Positions 1-7,550 of a stretch of DNA of 64,000 bases are shown here, piece after piece. Under the pieces are notes generated by a model. It ran no database searches, was not told the origin of the DNA, and was given only the letters and a program-made list of their open reading frames with translations. The position numbers and the translations under genes were made by a program. The DNA comes from Vineibacter terrae. Its GTDB lineage: Bacteria > Pseudomonadota > Alphaproteobacteria > Reyranellales > Reyranellaceae. Where the stretch lies: positions 62,001 through 126,000 of the forward strand of contig NZ_VDUZ01000006.1 in assembly GCF_008039615.1 (NCBI RefSeq), in the 5' to 3' direction. Positions within the stretch are counted from its first letter, which is position 1, and the number at the start of each line of letters is the position of its first letter.

Positions 1-1
1 G

Positions 2-949
2 ACGCAAGCGGTGAGCACCGGCGGCGGGGCTGTGTCCGTGACGCTGGCCTATCGGCCGCCTTACGACTGGAGCGCGATGCTGACGTTCCTGGCGGCGCGC
101 GCGATCCCCGGTGTGGAGGTCGTCTCGGGCGACCGCTACGCGCGCACGATCGCGATCGGCGACGGCAAGGGCACGCTCATGGTCGAGCCCACCGCCAATG
201 CACGCGTCAAGGCGACCGTCCGCTTCCCGCATTTGCGCGCGCTGCCGACGATCATCGCCCGCGTGCGGCGCGTGTTCGACCTGGCGGCCGATCCTGTCGC
301 GATCGGTGCCCATCTGGCGCAGGATCCCACCTTGGCGCCGCTGGTCGCCGCACGCCCGGGACTGCGTGTGCCCGGCGCCTGGGATGGCTTCGAGCTCGCC
401 GTGCGCGCTGTCCTGGGTCAGCAGATCACGGTCGCAGCGGCGACCGGGCTCGCCGGCAAGCTGGTACGAGCCCATGGCGAGGCGCTGCCATCGCCGGACG
501 GTGCGATGCCGGGCTTGACGCACGTGTTTCCCGCGCCCGGGACGCTGGCGGCGGCGGATGTCGCCGCGCTGGGCATGCCGGGCGCACGTGCCGCAGCGCT
601 GCGGTCGCTGGCCGCGGCGGTGGTGGCGGATCCGCTGATCTTCGGTCCGCGGCGCAGCCTTGACGAGGCGATCGCCCGCCTGCAGTCGTTGGCCGGCGTC
701 GGTGAGTGGACGGCGCAATACATCGCCATGCGCGAGCTGCGCGAGCCCGATGCCTTTCCGGCCAGCGACATCGGCCTGCTGCGTGCCATGGCTGACGGCG
801 CCGGAGCGCGGCCGTCGCCGGCGCAGCTGCTGGCCCGCGCCGAGGCGTGGCGGCCGTGGCGCGCCTATGCAGCGCTGCATCTGTGGGCCGCCGATGCCCG
901 GAATGCGATCATCGACAGGGAGACAACCGATGCCCGCCGCGCCGCCTGA
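2..949 (+). CDS. alkA: DNA-3-methyladenine glycosylase II (AlkA-type), 3' part, possibly of an Ada-AlkA fusion
   Basis: This is a base-excision repair glycosylase that removes alkylated purines. Counting from the GTG at 11, the AlkA N-terminal fold opens with LAYRPPYDW, the helix-hairpin-helix is near residues 224-241 (LQSLAGVGEWTAQYIAMR), and the GPD-loop catalytic Asp is about D253 in FPASDIGLL. The frame stays open to the left edge, so GTG 11 may be internal. The opening residues resemble the AlkA half of fused Ada-AlkA proteins, so the full gene may carry an Ada sensor and AraC-type helix-turn-helix upstream; that part is inference. The stop overlaps the start of the following ogt by 20 bp, which indicates a co-transcribed alkylation-repair pair. 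Confidence 0.85.
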   Translation, partial: TQAVSTGGGAVSVTLAYRPPYDWSAMLTFLAARAIPGVEVVSGDRYARTIAIGDGKGTLMVEPTANARVKATVRFPHLRALPTIIARVRRVFDLAADPVAIGAHLAQDPTLAPLVAARPGLRVPGAWDGFELAVRAVLGQQITVAAATGLAGKLVRAHGEALPSPDGAMPGLTHVFPAPGTLAAADVAALGMPGARAAALRSLAAAVVADPLIFGPRRSLDEAIARLQSLAGVGEWTAQYIAMRELREPDAFPASDIGLLRAMADGAGARPSPAQLLARAEAWRPWRAYAALHLWAADARNAIIDRETTDARRAA

Positions 950-1484
950 CCGCTTTCGCCTCGACCGCCTCAAGACGCCGATCGGCGAGGCGCTGCTCGT
1001 CACCGACGGCGATGGGCATCTGCGCATGCTCGACTGGAGCGATTTCGAAACACGCCTGGAGCGGTTGCTGCGCCGGCAATACGGCGCCGTCGACCTCATG
1101 CCCGGCCGTGCACCGGCCGACATGCGCCATGCGCTGGACAGCTACTTTTCCGGCGATCTTGCGCAGCTTCGCGCTATCAGCTGGCGCACTGCCGGCACGC
1201 CGTTCCAGCGCAAGGTGTGGAAGGCGCTGTGCAGCATCCCGGCTGGCGAGACGTTGAGCTACGGGGCGCTTGCGGCCAGGCTTGGTATTCCGCGTGCCAT
1301 GCGCGCCGTTGGCCTTGCCAACGGAGCCAATCCGATCAGCGTGGTTGTGCCTTGCCATCGGGTGATCGGCTCCGATGGTTCGCTGACCGGCTACGGCGGC
1401 GGCCTCGACCGCAAGCGCTGGCTGCTGACGCACGAGGGCGCTGCGTTTCGCGACAAGCCGCAGCCGGGAGCGCTGGCGGCGTAG
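930..1484 (+). CDS. ogt: Methylated-DNA--protein-cysteine S-methyltransferase
   Basis: This suicide enzyme transfers methyl groups from O6-methylguanine or O4-methylthymine to its own cysteine. The 184-residue protein has the N-terminal ribonuclease-H-like domain (about 1-85) and the C-terminal DNA-binding domain. The active-site motif is PCHRVIG with nucleophile C142, followed by LTGYGGGLDRKRWLL. I chose ATG 930 because it starts inside the alkA 3' end (20 bp overlap) and gives normal family length; the same frame is open further upstream but only as antisense or out-of-frame alkA sequence. Pairing with AlkA makes a small operon for direct reversal and excision of alkyl damage. The family call is secure. 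Confidence 0.93.
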   Translation: MPAAPPDRFRLDRLKTPIGEALLVTDGDGHLRMLDWSDFETRLERLLRRQYGAVDLMPGRAPADMRHALDSYFSGDLAQLRAISWRTAGTPFQRKVWKALCSIPAGETLSYGALAARLGIPRAMRAVGLANGANPISVVVPCHRVIGSDGSLTGYGGGLDRKRWLLTHEGAAFRDKPQPGALAA

Positions 1485-1486
1485 AA

Positions 1487-1517
1487 TGCAAGCGCGAGCT
1501 TCTGGCTCGCGCTTGCA
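1487..1517. terminator. Bidirectional hairpin between convergent ogt and GNAT genes
   Basis: A perfect 13-bp stem (1487-1499 with 1505-1517) with a 5-base loop fills the 35-bp gap between two convergent stop codons. There is no long T tract on either side, so the terminator role is inferred from position and symmetry. Confidence 0.6.
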
Positions 1518-1519
1518 GG

Positions 1520-2389
1520 TCAGAAACGCACCAGACCCCAGTCGTCGATCGGCTCGAAGCCGAGCGCACGATAGGCGCGCTGTGCTGCGTTGTTGCTCAC
1601 GTCGGTGAACAGCACGGCGCGGTCGGCGCCGGCCTGCCGCGCCCGCAGCAGGCTGCCGGCGACCGCCACGCGTGCGAAGCCGCGGGCGCGGCCGAATGGT
1701 GGCGTGTAGACGCCGCCGACCTGCACCACGTCGGGCAGCGCCGCGTTGAAGCCCGTGAAGGCGACCGGCCGGCCCTGGGCTTCGACCACCCAGGCACGGC
1801 CTTCAGCGTGCAGCGCCGCGACATCCTGCGCCGCGACATCCCAGGTCGTGGCCGTGCGCGGCAGGTCGAACATCTCGACGAGGTATTCCACGCGCCACGC
1901 TGCCAGCAGAGGCAGATCGTCGTCGCCCATGCTGCGCACCGTGATGTCACCGGCCGACAGGGCCTGTGGCACGACCAGCTCGGTGAGCGGCAGCGCGAAC
2001 AGGATCTCACGCGCGCAGCGCTTGGCGATCCGGCCGCGGACTGTCGGATGCATCAGGGTCGCGGCAACCTGGTCCCAGCTGCCGACGACGCCGACGATCT
2101 TGCGTCCGGATGCTGCCAGCGCCGCATCGAGCAGGACACGCACGTCGTGACCTCCGCTGGGGACGAGCGGCATCACGTTGCCGTTCCAGTAGTGGGCGAC
2201 GACACCGACGACCTCGTCGTTGACCAGGGCGGCGGCATAGGTGCCGCCGTAGCGGCGCCCGTCATCGATGGCGCCGGCATGGCGCAGGTTGGAGCGCTGG
2301 AAGAGAGTGAGGTCGGGGTTGTCGGCGAAGAAGGCCTCGAGGCGCGGCTCGTCGCCGGCACCCAGGATACGGATATCGAACGCGCTCAT
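1520..2389 (-). CDS. GNAT family N-acetyltransferase
   Basis: This is a predicted acetyl-CoA-dependent N-acetyltransferase of 289 residues, long for a single GNAT domain. The C-terminal half (about 150-289) carries the classic fold. The acetyl-CoA-binding strand and loop region is near VQVGGVYTPPFGRARGFA, and the C-terminal motif is NNAAQRAYRALGFEPIDDW. The N-terminal half (LEAFFADNPDLTLFQRSNL) looks like the degenerate first GNAT-like domain of two-domain acetyltransferases. The substrate cannot be told from sequence. It is a single gene, convergent with ogt and downstream of the rpmE terminator. Confidence 0.82.
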   Translation of the reverse strand: MSAFDIRILGAGDEPRLEAFFADNPDLTLFQRSNLRHAGAIDDGRRYGGTYAAALVNDEVVGVVAHYWNGNVMPLVPSGGHDVRVLLDAALAASGRKIVGVVGSWDQVAATLMHPTVRGRIAKRCAREILFALPLTELVVPQALSAGDITVRSMGDDDLPLLAAWRVEYLVEMFDLPRTATTWDVAAQDVAALHAEGRAWVVEAQGRPVAFTGFNAALPDVVQVGGVYTPPFGRARGFARVAVAGSLLRARQAGADRAVLFTDVSNNAAQRAYRALGFEPIDDWGLVRF

Positions 2390-2452
2390 ATGGACCCCCT
2401 TTTGATCGTGCCGACCGGGGGTCGCTCGGGGATGATGGGTCCCCGAAAACGA

Positions 2453-2478
2453 AACGCCCGGCGCAACAGCCGGGCGTT
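2453..2478 (-). terminator. Rho-independent terminator of rpmE
   Basis: A perfect 10-bp GC-rich stem (2453-2462 with 2469-2478) with a 6-base loop lies 22 bp past the rpmE stop. Read on the minus strand it is followed by TCGTTTTC, a short U-rich tail. Confidence 0.8.
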
Positions 2479-2500
2479 GGTGCTGTCTAGAGGCGGACCG

Positions 2501-2731
2501 CTACTTCTTGGCCGCCAGCCCGATGTTGCCGAATTTTTCTTTGAATCGCGACATGCGACCGCCGCGGTCCACGATCTTGTTGACGCCAGTCCATGCCGGA
2601 TGGGTCTTCTGGTCGATGTCCAGCCGCAAGGTCGCTCCCGGCTTCCCATAGGTGGAGCGGGTCTTGAACGACGTGCCGTCGGTCATGACGACCGTAAGCT
2701 CGTGATAGTCGGGGTGAATGCCTTGCTTCAT
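2501..2731 (-). CDS. rpmE: 50S ribosomal protein L31
   Basis: This is a structural protein of the large ribosomal subunit, 76 residues. The start [19 protein letters not shown] and the following [10 protein letters not shown] match the L31 fold. The protein has no cysteines, so it is the zinc-free (C-minus) form; the CxxC zinc pair of classical L31 is absent. It is a monocistronic gene with its own sigma-70-like promoter (2758-2786) and a clear hairpin terminator (2453-2478). Family length and motif are normal for the C-minus subgroup. Confidence 0.95.
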   Translation of the reverse strand: MKQGIHPDYHELTVVMTDGTSFKTRSTYGKPGATLRLDIDQKTHPAWTGVNKIVDRGGRMSRFKEKFGNIGLAAKK

Positions 2732-2757
2732 GACGGATCTCTGCGTGCGAGGGGCGC

Positions 2758-2786
2758 CTTATATAGGAGGCGGTGCCGCGGGGCAA
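2758..2786 (-). promoter_or_regulatory. Predicted sigma-70 promoter of rpmE
   Basis: On the minus strand, TTGCCC (2781-2786) and TATAAG (2758-2763) are separated by exactly 17 bp. Transcription would start about 20 bp upstream of the rpmE ATG at 2731. Identified by eye only. Confidence 0.5.
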
Positions 2787-2848
2787 GGCCATTGCGCTCC
2801 CTCGCGACGGATTGTCTGCGGGGATGTGTCATGCGTCGACAGGCTCGC

Positions 2849-2877
2849 TTGTTGATACCCGGGACGCCTGCTATAGG
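2849..2877 (+). promoter_or_regulatory. Predicted sigma-70 promoter of cyaY
   Basis: TTGTTG (2849-2854) and TATAGG (2872-2877) are separated by 17 bp and would give a short leader before the ATG at 2901. The divergent rpmE promoter lies about 60 bp away. Identified by eye only. Confidence 0.4.
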
Positions 2878-2900
2878 GCGCGGCAACACATGCAATTTCA

Positions 2901-3245
2901 ATGACTTGGGTCGATCAACCCATGACTGCCAGCTTCGACGTGACCGCCACGCGCCTGCTTGACCGCTTCGCCGATCGGCTGGAGGCCGCCTTGGCCGATG
3001 TCGCCGAGGTCGACTATGAGGGCGGCATCCTGAACGTGGCCCTGGATGGCGGCGGCACCTACGTGATCAACAAGCACGCGCCGACGCAGCAGGTATGGGT
3101 CTCCTCGCCTCAATCCGGTGCGTGGCATTTCGCCCTGGATGCCAAATCGGGCGCCTGGCGGGATACGCGGCAGGGGCAGGATCTGGTCGCGCTGCTGACG
3201 CGCGAGCTGGCCGCTGCGACCGGCATTGATGTTGTTCTTGGCTAG
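2901..3245 (+). CDS. cyaY: Iron donor protein CyaY (frataxin homologue)
   Basis: This is a small acidic iron-binding protein that modulates the cysteine desulfurase and scaffold complex in Fe-S cluster assembly. The 114-residue protein has the frataxin pattern: an acidic first helix (ADRLEAALADVAEVDYE), then beta strands with GTYVINKHAPTQQVWVSS and GAWHFALD. The ATG at 2901 is used here, but ATG 2922 (start MTASFDVT) would give a more usual length; neither has a strong ribosome-binding site. It is divergent from rpmE, and the following ABC exporter begins 14 bp after its stop. Confidence 0.9.
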   Translation: MTWVDQPMTASFDVTATRLLDRFADRLEAALADVAEVDYEGGILNVALDGGGTYVINKHAPTQQVWVSSPQSGAWHFALDAKSGAWRDTRQGQDLVALLTRELAAATGIDVVLG

Positions 3246-3259
3246 AGGTCGTGCAGGGC

Positions 3260-5038
3260 ATGGCCACCAATACTGCTGAATCGGGCAAACGACGCGACCT
3301 GCGGCCGCTGCGCCTGCTGTTTCCCTATCTGCGGCCATATCGCAGCCGCGTGGCGCTGGCGTTGCTGGCGCTGTTCGTGGCGGCCGTCACGGTGCTCGCG
3401 TTCGGGGCTTGCCTGCGAGCTCTGATCGATCTCGGTTTCGCCGCCGGCCGCAGCGATATCCTCGACTACGCCCTGGCATCCCTGCTGGTGGCGGTGGCGG
3501 TCCTGGCGGCGGCGTCGGCAGGGCGCTTCTACTTCGTTTCCTGGCTCGGCGAGCGTGTGGTCGCTGACCTGCGCCGCGACGGCTTTGCGCATGTGCTGAA
3601 GCTCAGCCCGGCATGGTTCGAAACCGCGCGCACCGGCGACGTGATGAGCCGGCTGACGACCGACACGACCCTGATCGAGCAGGTGGTGGGCTCGTCGGTG
3701 TCGGTGGCCGTCCGCAACATGCTGATGTTCATCGGCGGCACCATCATGCTGGTGATCACCAGCCCGCGGCTGACCGTGCTGGCGCTGGCGGTGGTGCCGC
3801 TGGCGGTGGTGCCGATCATCGTGCTGGGCCGTCGCGTGCGGCGCCTGTCGCGGCTGAGCCAGGAGCGCATCGCCGACGTCACCGCCTATGCCGGCGAGCG
3901 GGTCGATGCGATCCGCACCGTGCAGTCGTTCGGCCACGAGCAGCGCGAGGCGCAACATTTCTCGGGCCTGGTCGAGGCCGCCTTCAGCACGGCGCGCAGC
4001 CGCATCCTGCAGCGTGCGATCCTGACCGGCATCGTGATCCTGCTGGTGTTCGGCGCGGTCGGGGTGCTGCTGTGGATCGGGGGGCGCGATGTGCTGAGTG
4101 GCCGGATCACGGCCGGCGACCTTTCGGCGTTCGTGTTCTACGCCGTGGTCGCGGCCGGCTCGGCCGGCGCCATCAGCGAGGTGGTTGGCGACCTGCAGCG
4201 CGCCGCCGGCGCCGCCGAGCGGATCGCCGAGCTGCTGGCGACGCGCTCGCCGGTCGTCGAGCCGGCGACGCCGGCAGCGCTGCCGGCGTCGGCCGGTGGG
4301 GCGATCGCCTTCGAGGGCGTCTCCTTCCGCTATCCGGCCCGGCCCGACACGGCGGCGCTGGATCATTTTGCGTTGTCGGTGGCGGCGGGCGAAAGCGTGG
4401 CGCTGGTCGGTCCCTCAGGCGCCGGCAAGACGACGGTGTTCAGCCTGCTGCAGCGCTTCTATGATCCGCAGGCCGGCAAGATCCGGCTCGACGGCGTTGA
4501 CATCAGCCAGGTGCGTCTGGCCGACCTGCGGGCGCGCATGGCGATCGTGCCACAGGAGCCGGTGCTGTTCTCGGCCAGCGCGCTCGACAACATCCGCTAC
4601 GGCCGGCCCGAGGCGAGCGACGCCGAGGTCCGCGCCGCGGCCGAAACCGCCCATGCGCTCGGGTTCCTGGAAGCGCTGCCGCAGGGGCTGGCGACGTTCC
4701 TGGGCGAGCGCGGCGTGCGCCTGTCGGGCGGCCAGCGCCAGCGCATCGCGATTGCGCGGGCCATCCTGCGCGATCCCGACGTGCTGCTCCTGGACGAGGC
4801 CACCAGCGCGCTGGATGCCGAGAGCGAGCTGGCCGTGCAGACGGCGCTGGACCGCCTGACCAGGAACCGTACCACGCTGATCGTGGCCCACCGGCTGGCG
4901 ACCGTGCTGAAGGCCGATCGTATCGTGGTCCTGGACCAGGGCCGCATCGTCGACAGCGGCACGCACCGCGAGCTCGCCGCCCGCGGCGGTCTCTATGCCC
5001 GCCTCGCCGAGCTGCAGTTCGACCGCGCAGCGGAGTGA
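3260..5038 (+). CDS. ABC exporter, fused permease and ATPase (MsbA-like)
   Basis: This homodimeric inner-membrane exporter has about six membrane segments in residues 20-320 and a C-terminal nucleotide-binding domain. The NBD shows Walker A GPSGAGKTT, Q-loop VPQEPVLFSAS, signature LSGGQRQRIAIARA, Walker B VLLLDEATSALD and H-loop IVAHRLATV, so all ATPase elements are intact. ATG 3260 was preferred over GTG 3251 because the AGAGG at 3244-3248 sits 11 bp before it, against 2 bp for the GTG. The family (MsbA-related, subfamily B) exports lipids or drugs; the substrate here is unknown. It lies directly behind cyaY and may be co-transcribed with it. Confidence 0.9.
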   Translation: MATNTAESGKRRDLRPLRLLFPYLRPYRSRVALALLALFVAAVTVLAFGACLRALIDLGFAAGRSDILDYALASLLVAVAVLAAASAGRFYFVSWLGERVVADLRRDGFAHVLKLSPAWFETARTGDVMSRLTTDTTLIEQVVGSSVSVAVRNMLMFIGGTIMLVITSPRLTVLALAVVPLAVVPIIVLGRRVRRLSRLSQERIADVTAYAGERVDAIRTVQSFGHEQREAQHFSGLVEAAFSTARSRILQRAILTGIVILLVFGAVGVLLWIGGRDVLSGRITAGDLSAFVFYAVVAAGSAGAISEVVGDLQRAAGAAERIAELLATRSPVVEPATPAALPASAGGAIAFEGVSFRYPARPDTAALDHFALSVAAGESVALVGPSGAGKTTVFSLLQRFYDPQAGKIRLDGVDISQVRLADLRARMAIVPQEPVLFSASALDNIRYGRPEASDAEVRAAAETAHALGFLEALPQGLATFLGERGVRLSGGQRQRIAIARAILRDPDVLLLDEATSALDAESELAVQTALDRLTRNRTTLIVAHRLATVLKADRIVVLDQGRIVDSGTHRELAARGGLYARLAELQFDRAAE

Positions 5039-5109
5039 GGTTTCTCAAGTCCGGAGGTGGACCATAGGCCAGGAAGGGCGCTTGCGAGCATCCTGCTATT
5101 TTTCTCCAG

Positions 5110-5479
5110 GGTGATTTCGGTTCACCGAGTTCCTGGCGCAGGCCGTCCATCTGGCGCTTGAGGCGGGGGAGGTCGGATGTGACAGTGTTCCAGACCTTTG
5201 ACGCGTCAACCGCCCAATACACGTGGACAAGGAAATTCCTCATGCCCCTGGGCAAATGCCACGGTATCTCAGGATGGGCAGAGGCAATCTGCGGTGCCAC
5301 CCGTTGAAGGTTTCCTGCCGCTTCGCCAATGATTTCGAAATTGCGAATGACTGCGTCGTGTACCAGGCGTGACGCTATACTAGAAACTCGGCCTCGGTCA
5401 GCGCGGACGTATAGGTTTCGATACGCTCGATCGCCTCGAGTATGTGGGAAACGTAGTCGGGCGCCCGCAACGCCTTCAT
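5110..5479 (-). pseudogene. HepT-like HEPN RNase toxin gene, frameshifted and without its stop
   Basis: The start (ATG at 5479) overlaps the upstream mntA-type stop as ATGA. The first frame reads 34 codons, ends ...TEAEFLV and stops at TAG 5375-5377. HepT homology resumes in another frame: ASRLVHDAVIRNFEIIGEA, then PWHLPRGMRN, and the intact HEPN catalytic motif RNFLVHVY (Rx4HxY, about 5217-5240). Joining the two needs loss of two bases or gain of one near 5378-5383. The second frame has no stop at the expected end and runs antisense into the ABC exporter. A real HepT is about 110-140 residues. The toxin is probably dead, unless the shift is a sequencing error. Confidence 0.72.
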
Positions 5480-5847
5480 ACGGGCTGGGCCTCTCGTTCG
5501 ATTTGCTCGCAAATTCGCGTGGGCATGCCGCCCGTCGTTTGAACATCAATCGGGATTTGGAGCAGATCCTCAATTTCACAGAACATCGCAGAGAGATCGA
5601 ACAGCGTCATCCGTTGACCGGGCCCCGGATCCACCAAGAGGTCAAGGTCGCTGTCTTCAGTATCGGTTCCGCGTAGGACCGAACCAAACACACGCGGGTT
5701 GGCACCCCGATGCCGGGTGACGATGGAGCGAATCTCGTTACGGTAACGCTCAAGCAGGACAGATGGCCGAACATGGCGACGCGGCCGACCGTTGGTCAAA
5801 GTCGCCGGTTCATGCGCCTGCTGGCGTCCCGATACAGCCTCGGTCAT
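5476..5847 (-). CDS. MntA-type minimal nucleotidyltransferase antitoxin
   Basis: The family neutralises HepT toxins by adenylylating a tyrosine near the HEPN active site. The 123-residue protein has the nucleotidyltransferase signature GSx10DxD: G55-S56 with D67 and D69 (GSVLRGTDTEDSDLDLLVD). A third acidic residue may be supplied by IPIDV, about 35 residues on. The 25-residue N-terminal extension before RPSVLLERYR is unusual, so the true start may be internal. The stop forms ATGA with the hepT start, the normal arrangement of this toxin-antitoxin pair. The partner toxin gene is frameshifted, so this is now an orphan antitoxin. Confidence 0.82.
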   Translation of the reverse strand: MTEAVSGRQQAHEPATLTNGRPRRHVRPSVLLERYRNEIRSIVTRHRGANPRVFGSVLRGTDTEDSDLDLLVDPGPGQRMTLFDLSAMFCEIEDLLQIPIDVQTTGGMPTRICEQIEREAQPV

Positions 5848-5940
5848 GGGACCCTGCCTCCTCGACCAAGCGGAATGCCGAATCTGTGATCATCTTAGCA
5901 CAAAGCAGGCTGCGGCCGGCGGTCCGTTTGCTCTGGCTGA

Positions 5941-6336
5941 TTACACCGGCACCAGGGCGGCGGCGACGCGGCGACCTTCGGCCAGCAGCACATTGTAGGT
6001 GCGGCAGGCGGCGCCGGTATCCATGACCTCGAGCACGATGCCGTGCGCCTTCAGCGCCGCGCGCTTCGACGGCGGGAAGAAGACGGCCTTTGCCCCGCAG
6101 CCGACCAGCAGCACCTCGACCGGCGGCGTGGCGCTGATGACGGCCGCGAGGTTGTCCGGCGCGATATCCACCGCGGCCGCGACCGCCCAGGCCAGGGTCT
6201 GCTGCGGCAGCACCAGTACGGCGCCCTGGTGGTCGACATCGCTGATGCGAAAATGCCCGGGCCCGTAGGTCTGGATCAGCTGCCGATCGCGCGGATCAGG
6301 CGTCGGCAGGGTCTTGTCGGTAGGCAGGGACATCAT
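5941..6336 (-). CDS. Mth938-like domain protein (DUF498/NDUFAF3 family)
   Basis: This is a small soluble protein of 131 residues in the Mth938/NDUFAF3 family, whose bacterial role is not settled; the mitochondrial relative helps assemble respiratory complex I. The recognisable core is SDVDHQGAVLVLP, then VEVLLVGCGAKAVFFPPS and LEVMDTGAACRTYNVLLAEGRRVAAALVP, close to the family consensus. Two adjacent ATG codons (6336 and 6333) follow GGAGGGAC; spacing favours the second. It lies 16 bp after secF as the last gene of the yajC-secD-secF operon, a conserved order in alphaproteobacteria. Confidence 0.85.
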   Translation of the reverse strand: MMSLPTDKTLPTPDPRDRQLIQTYGPGHFRISDVDHQGAVLVLPQQTLAWAVAAAVDIAPDNLAAVISATPPVEVLLVGCGAKAVFFPPSKRAALKAHGIVLEVMDTGAACRTYNVLLAEGRRVAAALVPV

Positions 6337-6352
6337 GTCCCTCCGTGAGAGG

Positions 6353-7543
6353 TTAAGGCCGCACCTCGACGTCCGTGATGCGCGTCTTCTCCTTCTCGTC
6401 GTCGTCCGGGCGCACCCGGTCGGGCCGGAAGTGCATGTAGACGAGGCTGGCGTTGGCGATCCAGATCGAGGAGTAGGTGCCGACGATCACACCCCATAGC
6501 ATGGCGATGGAGAAGCTGTAGAGCACCGGGCCGGCGAACAGGACCAGCGCCAGCACGGCCAGGAACACGGTGCCGGACGTCATGAGGGTCCGCGCCAGCG
6601 TCTCGTTGGTGCTCACGTTGAGCAGCTCGACCAGCGACAGCCGCTTGTAGCGACGGAGGTTCTCGCGCACGCGGTCGAAGACCACGACGGTATCGTTGAT
6701 CGAATAGCCGGCGATGGTCAGCAGCGCCGCCAGCGCTGTCAGGTTGAACTCGAGCTGCGTGATCGCGAACAAGCCGACGGTCGTCAGCACGTCATGCACC
6801 AGGGCGATCAGGGCGGCGACGCCGAACTGCCACTCGAAGCGCATCCAGACATAGATGGCGATGGCCAGCAGGACCAGGCCGACGGAGATGATGCCGGTGT
6901 GCAGCAGCTCGCCGCCGACCTTGGGCCCCACCGACTCGGTGCGGCGGAAGTCATAGGCGCTTGCCAGGGCATCCTTGGCCACGAGGATCCCCACCTGCTG
7001 GCACCATTCGTCACGCTGGTCCTGCTCCAGCGCAACGGTGGCAGGCGACGTTCCGGATCGCACCAGGTTTTCCGGCAGGCCGACGGCGGCGGCGGCCTTG
7101 GCCGCCTGGTCGTCGCTGATCCGCCCGGGCGCCGTCAGCTCGAGGTTGCCGGATTGGGTGTCGGCGACCGGCTTCATGCTCCAGCCATTGCCCATCGCCT
7201 TGGTCAGCAGCCGGCTGGCATTGGCAACGCAGGCCTCGTCGCCTTTCTGGCGCTGGATGCGGATCAGGATCGTGTCCTTGGCGCCGAACTCCTGCAGCGA
7301 GACCTCGCCCAGGCCCAGGCCGCTGCCGATTCGGCGCGTCTCGGCGAGATCCGCGTCGCCCTTCAGCGATTTGGCCTCGATGGCGATGCCACCCTGGAAG
7401 TCGATGCCGAAATTGAGGCCGACGACGAATACCATCGCGATCGATGCGATGTTGAGGATCGTCGACAGCACAAGGGCCAGCCTGCGCTTGCCCAGGAAGT
7501 CGAAGTTGGTCTTGTTCGGCAGCAGGCGAACGGGCTTGAACAT
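6353..7543 (-). CDS. secF: Protein translocase subunit SecF
   Basis: This is the inner-membrane partner of SecD, which uses the proton motive force to pull proteins through SecYEG late in export. The 396-residue protein has one N-terminal membrane segment, a periplasmic loop with the conserved LNFGIDFQGGIAIE motif, and a C-terminal five-helix bundle with GYSINDTVVVFDRVRENLR and the conserved N/T-rich NVSTNETLARTLMTSG. It starts 7 bp after secD and is followed 16 bp later by the Mth938-like gene. The periplasmic insert is longer than in E. coli. The call is secure. Confidence 0.96.
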   Translation of the reverse strand: MFKPVRLLPNKTNFDFLGKRRLALVLSTILNIASIAMVFVVGLNFGIDFQGGIAIEAKSLKGDADLAETRRIGSGLGLGEVSLQEFGAKDTILIRIQRQKGDEACVANASRLLTKAMGNGWSMKPVADTQSGNLELTAPGRISDDQAAKAAAAVGLPENLVRSGTSPATVALEQDQRDEWCQQVGILVAKDALASAYDFRRTESVGPKVGGELLHTGIISVGLVLLAIAIYVWMRFEWQFGVAALIALVHDVLTTVGLFAITQLEFNLTALAALLTIAGYSINDTVVVFDRVRENLRRYKRLSLVELLNVSTNETLARTLMTSGTVFLAVLALVLFAGPVLYSFSIAMLWGVIVGTYSSIWIANASLVYMHFRPDRVRPDDDEKEKTRITDVEVRP

Positions 7544-7550
7544 CGATGCC

